In this document: in pieces, positions 6,180-7,580 of the stretch | Position numbering within the stretch: the first letter of the stretch is position 1 | Layout: each line of letters starts with the position of its first letter | Assembly (NCBI RefSeq): GCF_000966975.1 | Contig: NZ_JZWV01000050.1 | Location: 1 to 7,580 of the forward strand | DNA length: 7,580 bases | Direction of reading: 5' to 3' | Source: Streptomyces katrae | GTDB lineage: Bacteria; Actinomycetota; Actinomycetes; Streptomycetales; Streptomycetaceae | Made by a program: the position numbers and the translations under genes | Notes under the pieces: model-generated | The model's input: only the letters and a program-made list of their open reading frames with translations | Told to the model about the DNA's origin: nothing | Databases searched by the model: none

Positions 6180-7213
6180 TCGGCCAGCGGGTTGAGGACC
6201 ATCGGGGCGATCTTCCCTTCGAGCATCGCGCCGAGACCCAGTACGGCGCACACGTCGGGCCGTTCCGCGATGGCCACGGGCATTCCGGTGGAATCCCGCA
6301 GCATCTGGTCCAGCCCCGGCAGCAGGGCGCTGCCGCCCACCATCATGATCCCCCGGTCCGTCAGGTCCGCGACCAGGTCCGGCGGGCAGTCGCGCAGCAC
6401 CCTGCCGATGCCGTCGAGGACGGCCGTCAGCGGGGTGTGGATGGCGTCGCGCACGGCGGCGGTGTCCACGTGCACGGAGCGGGCCAGTCCGGTGGCCACG
6501 TCGCGGCCGTGGATCAGGGTGGAGGCGGGGCCCTCCGGGGTGATGCCGTTGCCGTGGAGGGCCAGCTGGAGGGGGCGGACGGCCTGGGTCGGCAGCATCA
6601 GCTCGTGGGCGTGGCGCAGGTGCTGGACCACCGCGTGGTCGATGGCCTCGCCGCCGACGGGGATCCGCTGGGCGGTGACGATCGAGCCGAGGGAGAGCAC
6701 CGCGACCTGGGTGGCCGCCGCCCCGCACACCATGATCATCGTCGCGGTCGGCTGCTCCACGGGCAGGCCGCAGCCGACGGCCGCCGCGATCAGGGTGTCG
6801 ACCAGTTCGACGCGTCGTGCCCCCAGCCCGACCATCGTCTCGACGGCCGCGCGCTGTGCCAGCGGGTCGGCGTCGTGCGGGGTGCAGCAGGCGGCGCGCA
6901 GCCGGGGCTTGCGGCGCAGGGCGCGGCGGAGCTTCTCGCCGAGGAGGTGACGCAGCATCCGCTGGGCCATCTCGATGTCGACGACGGTGCCGCCGGAGAC
7001 GGGGCGGACGACGCGGATGTAGTCGGGCGTGCGGCCCGTCATCCGTTCGGCGAAGGTGCCGACGGCGATGAGGGCGCCGGTGCGGGTGTTGACGGCGGCG
7101 ACGCTGGGCTCGTCGACGACCAGTCCGGCGCCCTTCACGTAGACGCGGGTCCTCGCGGCCCCCAGGTCGACGGCGACGTGGCAGCGGCGCAACTGCTCAA
7201 GACTGACGGTCAC
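6176..7213 (-). CDS. MreB/Mbl-like actin-fold protein with degenerate nucleotide site
   Basis: A bacterial actin homologue of the MreB/Mbl/FtsA-Hsp70 fold, annotated in such genomes as rod shape-determining protein. Streptomyces MreB-type proteins mainly support spore wall integrity rather than rod growth. At 345 residues it is near full length for MreB. The phosphate-1 loop DLGAARTRVYVKG (16-28) and the following DEPSVAAV (34-41) align well with MreB DLGTANTLVYVKG and NEPSVV. The segment GRTPDYI (60-66) and the adenosine region MVGGSALLPGL (291-301) also match. The phosphate-2 loop is degraded: VCGAAATQVAV (162-172) stands where MreB has DIGGGTTEVAV, losing the acidic residue, two glycines and the first threonine. 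The connect-1 motif EEPMAAAIG has become VDTLIAAAVG. ATP hydrolysis is therefore doubtful. The GTG start at 7213 has a strong ribosome site. It is the first gene of the operon and overlaps the kinase by 4 bases. A third, divergent MreB-like paralogue is likelier than the main MreB. Confidence 0.87.
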   Translation of the reverse strand: MTVSLEQLRRCHVAVDLGAARTRVYVKGAGLVVDEPSVAAVNTRTGALIAVGTFAERMTGRTPDYIRVVRPVSGGTVVDIEMAQRMLRHLLGEKLRRALRRKPRLRAACCTPHDADPLAQRAAVETMVGLGARRVELVDTLIAAAVGCGLPVEQPTATMIMVCGAAATQVAVLSLGSIVTAQRIPVGGEAIDHAVVQHLRHAHELMLPTQAVRPLQLALHGNGITPEGPASTLIHGRDVATGLARSVHVDTAAVRDAIHTPLTAVLDGIGRVLRDCPPDLVADLTDRGIMMVGGSALLPGLDQMLRDSTGMPVAIAERPDVCAVLGLGAMLEGKIAPMVLNPLAE

Positions 7214-7436
7214 GGCAGGTCCTCCCGAGAGCGCTTGGTGCAGAAGGGGACCGGCGGACGCCGGTCACAATTCATATCTTCTCGGGTCTATGGGGCATAT
7301 CGCCCGCTGGAATGCTCCGGCTGGGGCGTGCCGTACGGGGCGGGAGTGCTGCACGGGGGTGGATTTCTGTACCGACAGGCAGCACCATGCGCGCACCATC
7401 CGCGCTACCCGTGCGTAACAAGGTAAAGGGGACCCG
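7214..7436. promoter_or_regulatory. Divergent promoter spacer between the operon and a secreted-protein gene
   Basis: A 223-bp non-coding spacer between genes read outward in both directions, so it should contain the operon promoter and that of the 7437 gene. It includes the most AT-rich patch in the window, around 7268-7302. There CATATC occurs twice, at 7273-7278 and 7296-7301, with starts 23 bases apart (GATATG twice on the minus strand). These could be -10-like or regulator half-sites for the leftward operon, about 60 to 90 bases before its start codon. I could not assign a convincing -35/-10 pair on either strand. Confidence 0.4.
7220..7226 (-). promoter_or_regulatory. Ribosome binding site of the MreB-like gene
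   Basis: On the minus strand GGGAGGA sits 6 bases before the GTG at 7213. It is close to a perfect Shine-Dalgarno match and fixes the start of the first gene in the operon. Confidence 0.85.
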
Positions 7437-7580
7437 ATGCTGACGCCCCGCCAGAAAGTCCTGGCGCTCCTGACCCTCTGCGCCACCCTTCTCGCACCCG
7501 TCCCGGCCCACGCCGCGGCTGCCGGGCGGGCCGCCGCACCGGCTGCCGGAGCCGTCGCCGGGCCGGGCGCCGGACCGGCT
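7437..7580 (+). CDS. Secreted protein, N-terminal fragment with signal peptide
   Basis: The first 48 codons of a gene that runs off the window. The start ATG at 7437 follows AGGGGA (7427-7432) by 4 bases. The N-terminus is a classical Sec signal peptide: a short basic end (MLTPRQK), a hydrophobic stretch (VLALLTLCATLLAPV, residues 8-22) and a signal peptidase I site PAHA-A, with cleavage most likely after Ala26. Cys15 is not in a proper lipobox position, so this is not an evident lipoprotein. The mature part begins with low-complexity Ala/Gly/Pro-rich sequence that gives no family. Function unknown. It is transcribed away from the MreB-like operon. Confidence 0.8.
   Translation, partial: MLTPRQKVLALLTLCATLLAPVPAHAAAAGRAAAPAAGAVAGPGAGPA

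Noticed and set aside
1896..6728. A 1610-codon stop-free minus-strand frame spanning several genes
   Set aside because: It joins an antisense frame of the MreB-like gene, the real kinase and beta-domain frames, and an antisense frame of the MFS gene. Long open frames arise easily in GC-rich DNA; only about 4589-6179 plus the beta domain look like real protein.

Overview
The window comes from a GC-rich actinobacterium, most likely Streptomyces or a close relative. The evidence is the GC bias, frequent GTG starts, tRNA genes with no encoded CCA tail, and proteins typical of that group: DevS-like GAF histidine kinases, a YbdK-type carboxylate-amine ligase, and single-chain AccD-AccA carboxyltransferases. 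I worked from the sequence alone; family names rest on remembered motifs and no database search was run.

Layout. Bases 1-410 hold three plus-strand tRNA genes. Two are identical tandem tRNA-Asn(GTT) copies, the first lacking one base at the window edge, and they are followed by a strong intrinsic terminator. The third is a tRNA with anticodon CAT, probably elongator Met. The 144 bases between the terminator and this tRNA hold nothing I can support. Two hairpins (415-448 and 499-515) separate the tRNA from a convergent minus-strand gene for a YbdK-like carboxylate-amine ligase (516-1727). A 180-bp divergent spacer leads to a plus-strand MFS exporter of the EntS/MFS_3 type (1908-3161).

Bases 3206-7213 are a compact minus-strand operon, read from high to low coordinates: an MreB/Hsp70-fold protein (7213 to 6176), a DevS/DosT-like two-GAF sensor histidine kinase (6179 to about 4586), and a fused acyl-CoA carboxyltransferase with beta and alpha domains (4589 to 3206). 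The first pair overlaps by ATGA. The second pair would overlap by GTGA if one base were removed from a C5 run. The carboxyltransferase needs two single-base insertions, both in C4 runs, to be read as one protein. There are therefore three single-base discrepancies, all in G/C runs and all within about 800 bp. This suggests either sequence error or recent decay, and it is the main caution for anyone using the window.

A 223-bp divergent spacer separates the operon from the start of a plus-strand gene for a secreted protein (7437 to the window end).

The most interesting biology is the operon itself. It links an actin-fold protein with a degraded phosphate-2 loop, a possible haem-sensing kinase with a degraded ATP-binding domain, and an enzyme that would make malonyl-CoA or a similar acyl-CoA. 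The partnership is an inference from gene order and overlaps only. No response regulator, biotin carboxylase or biotin carrier gene lies in the window.
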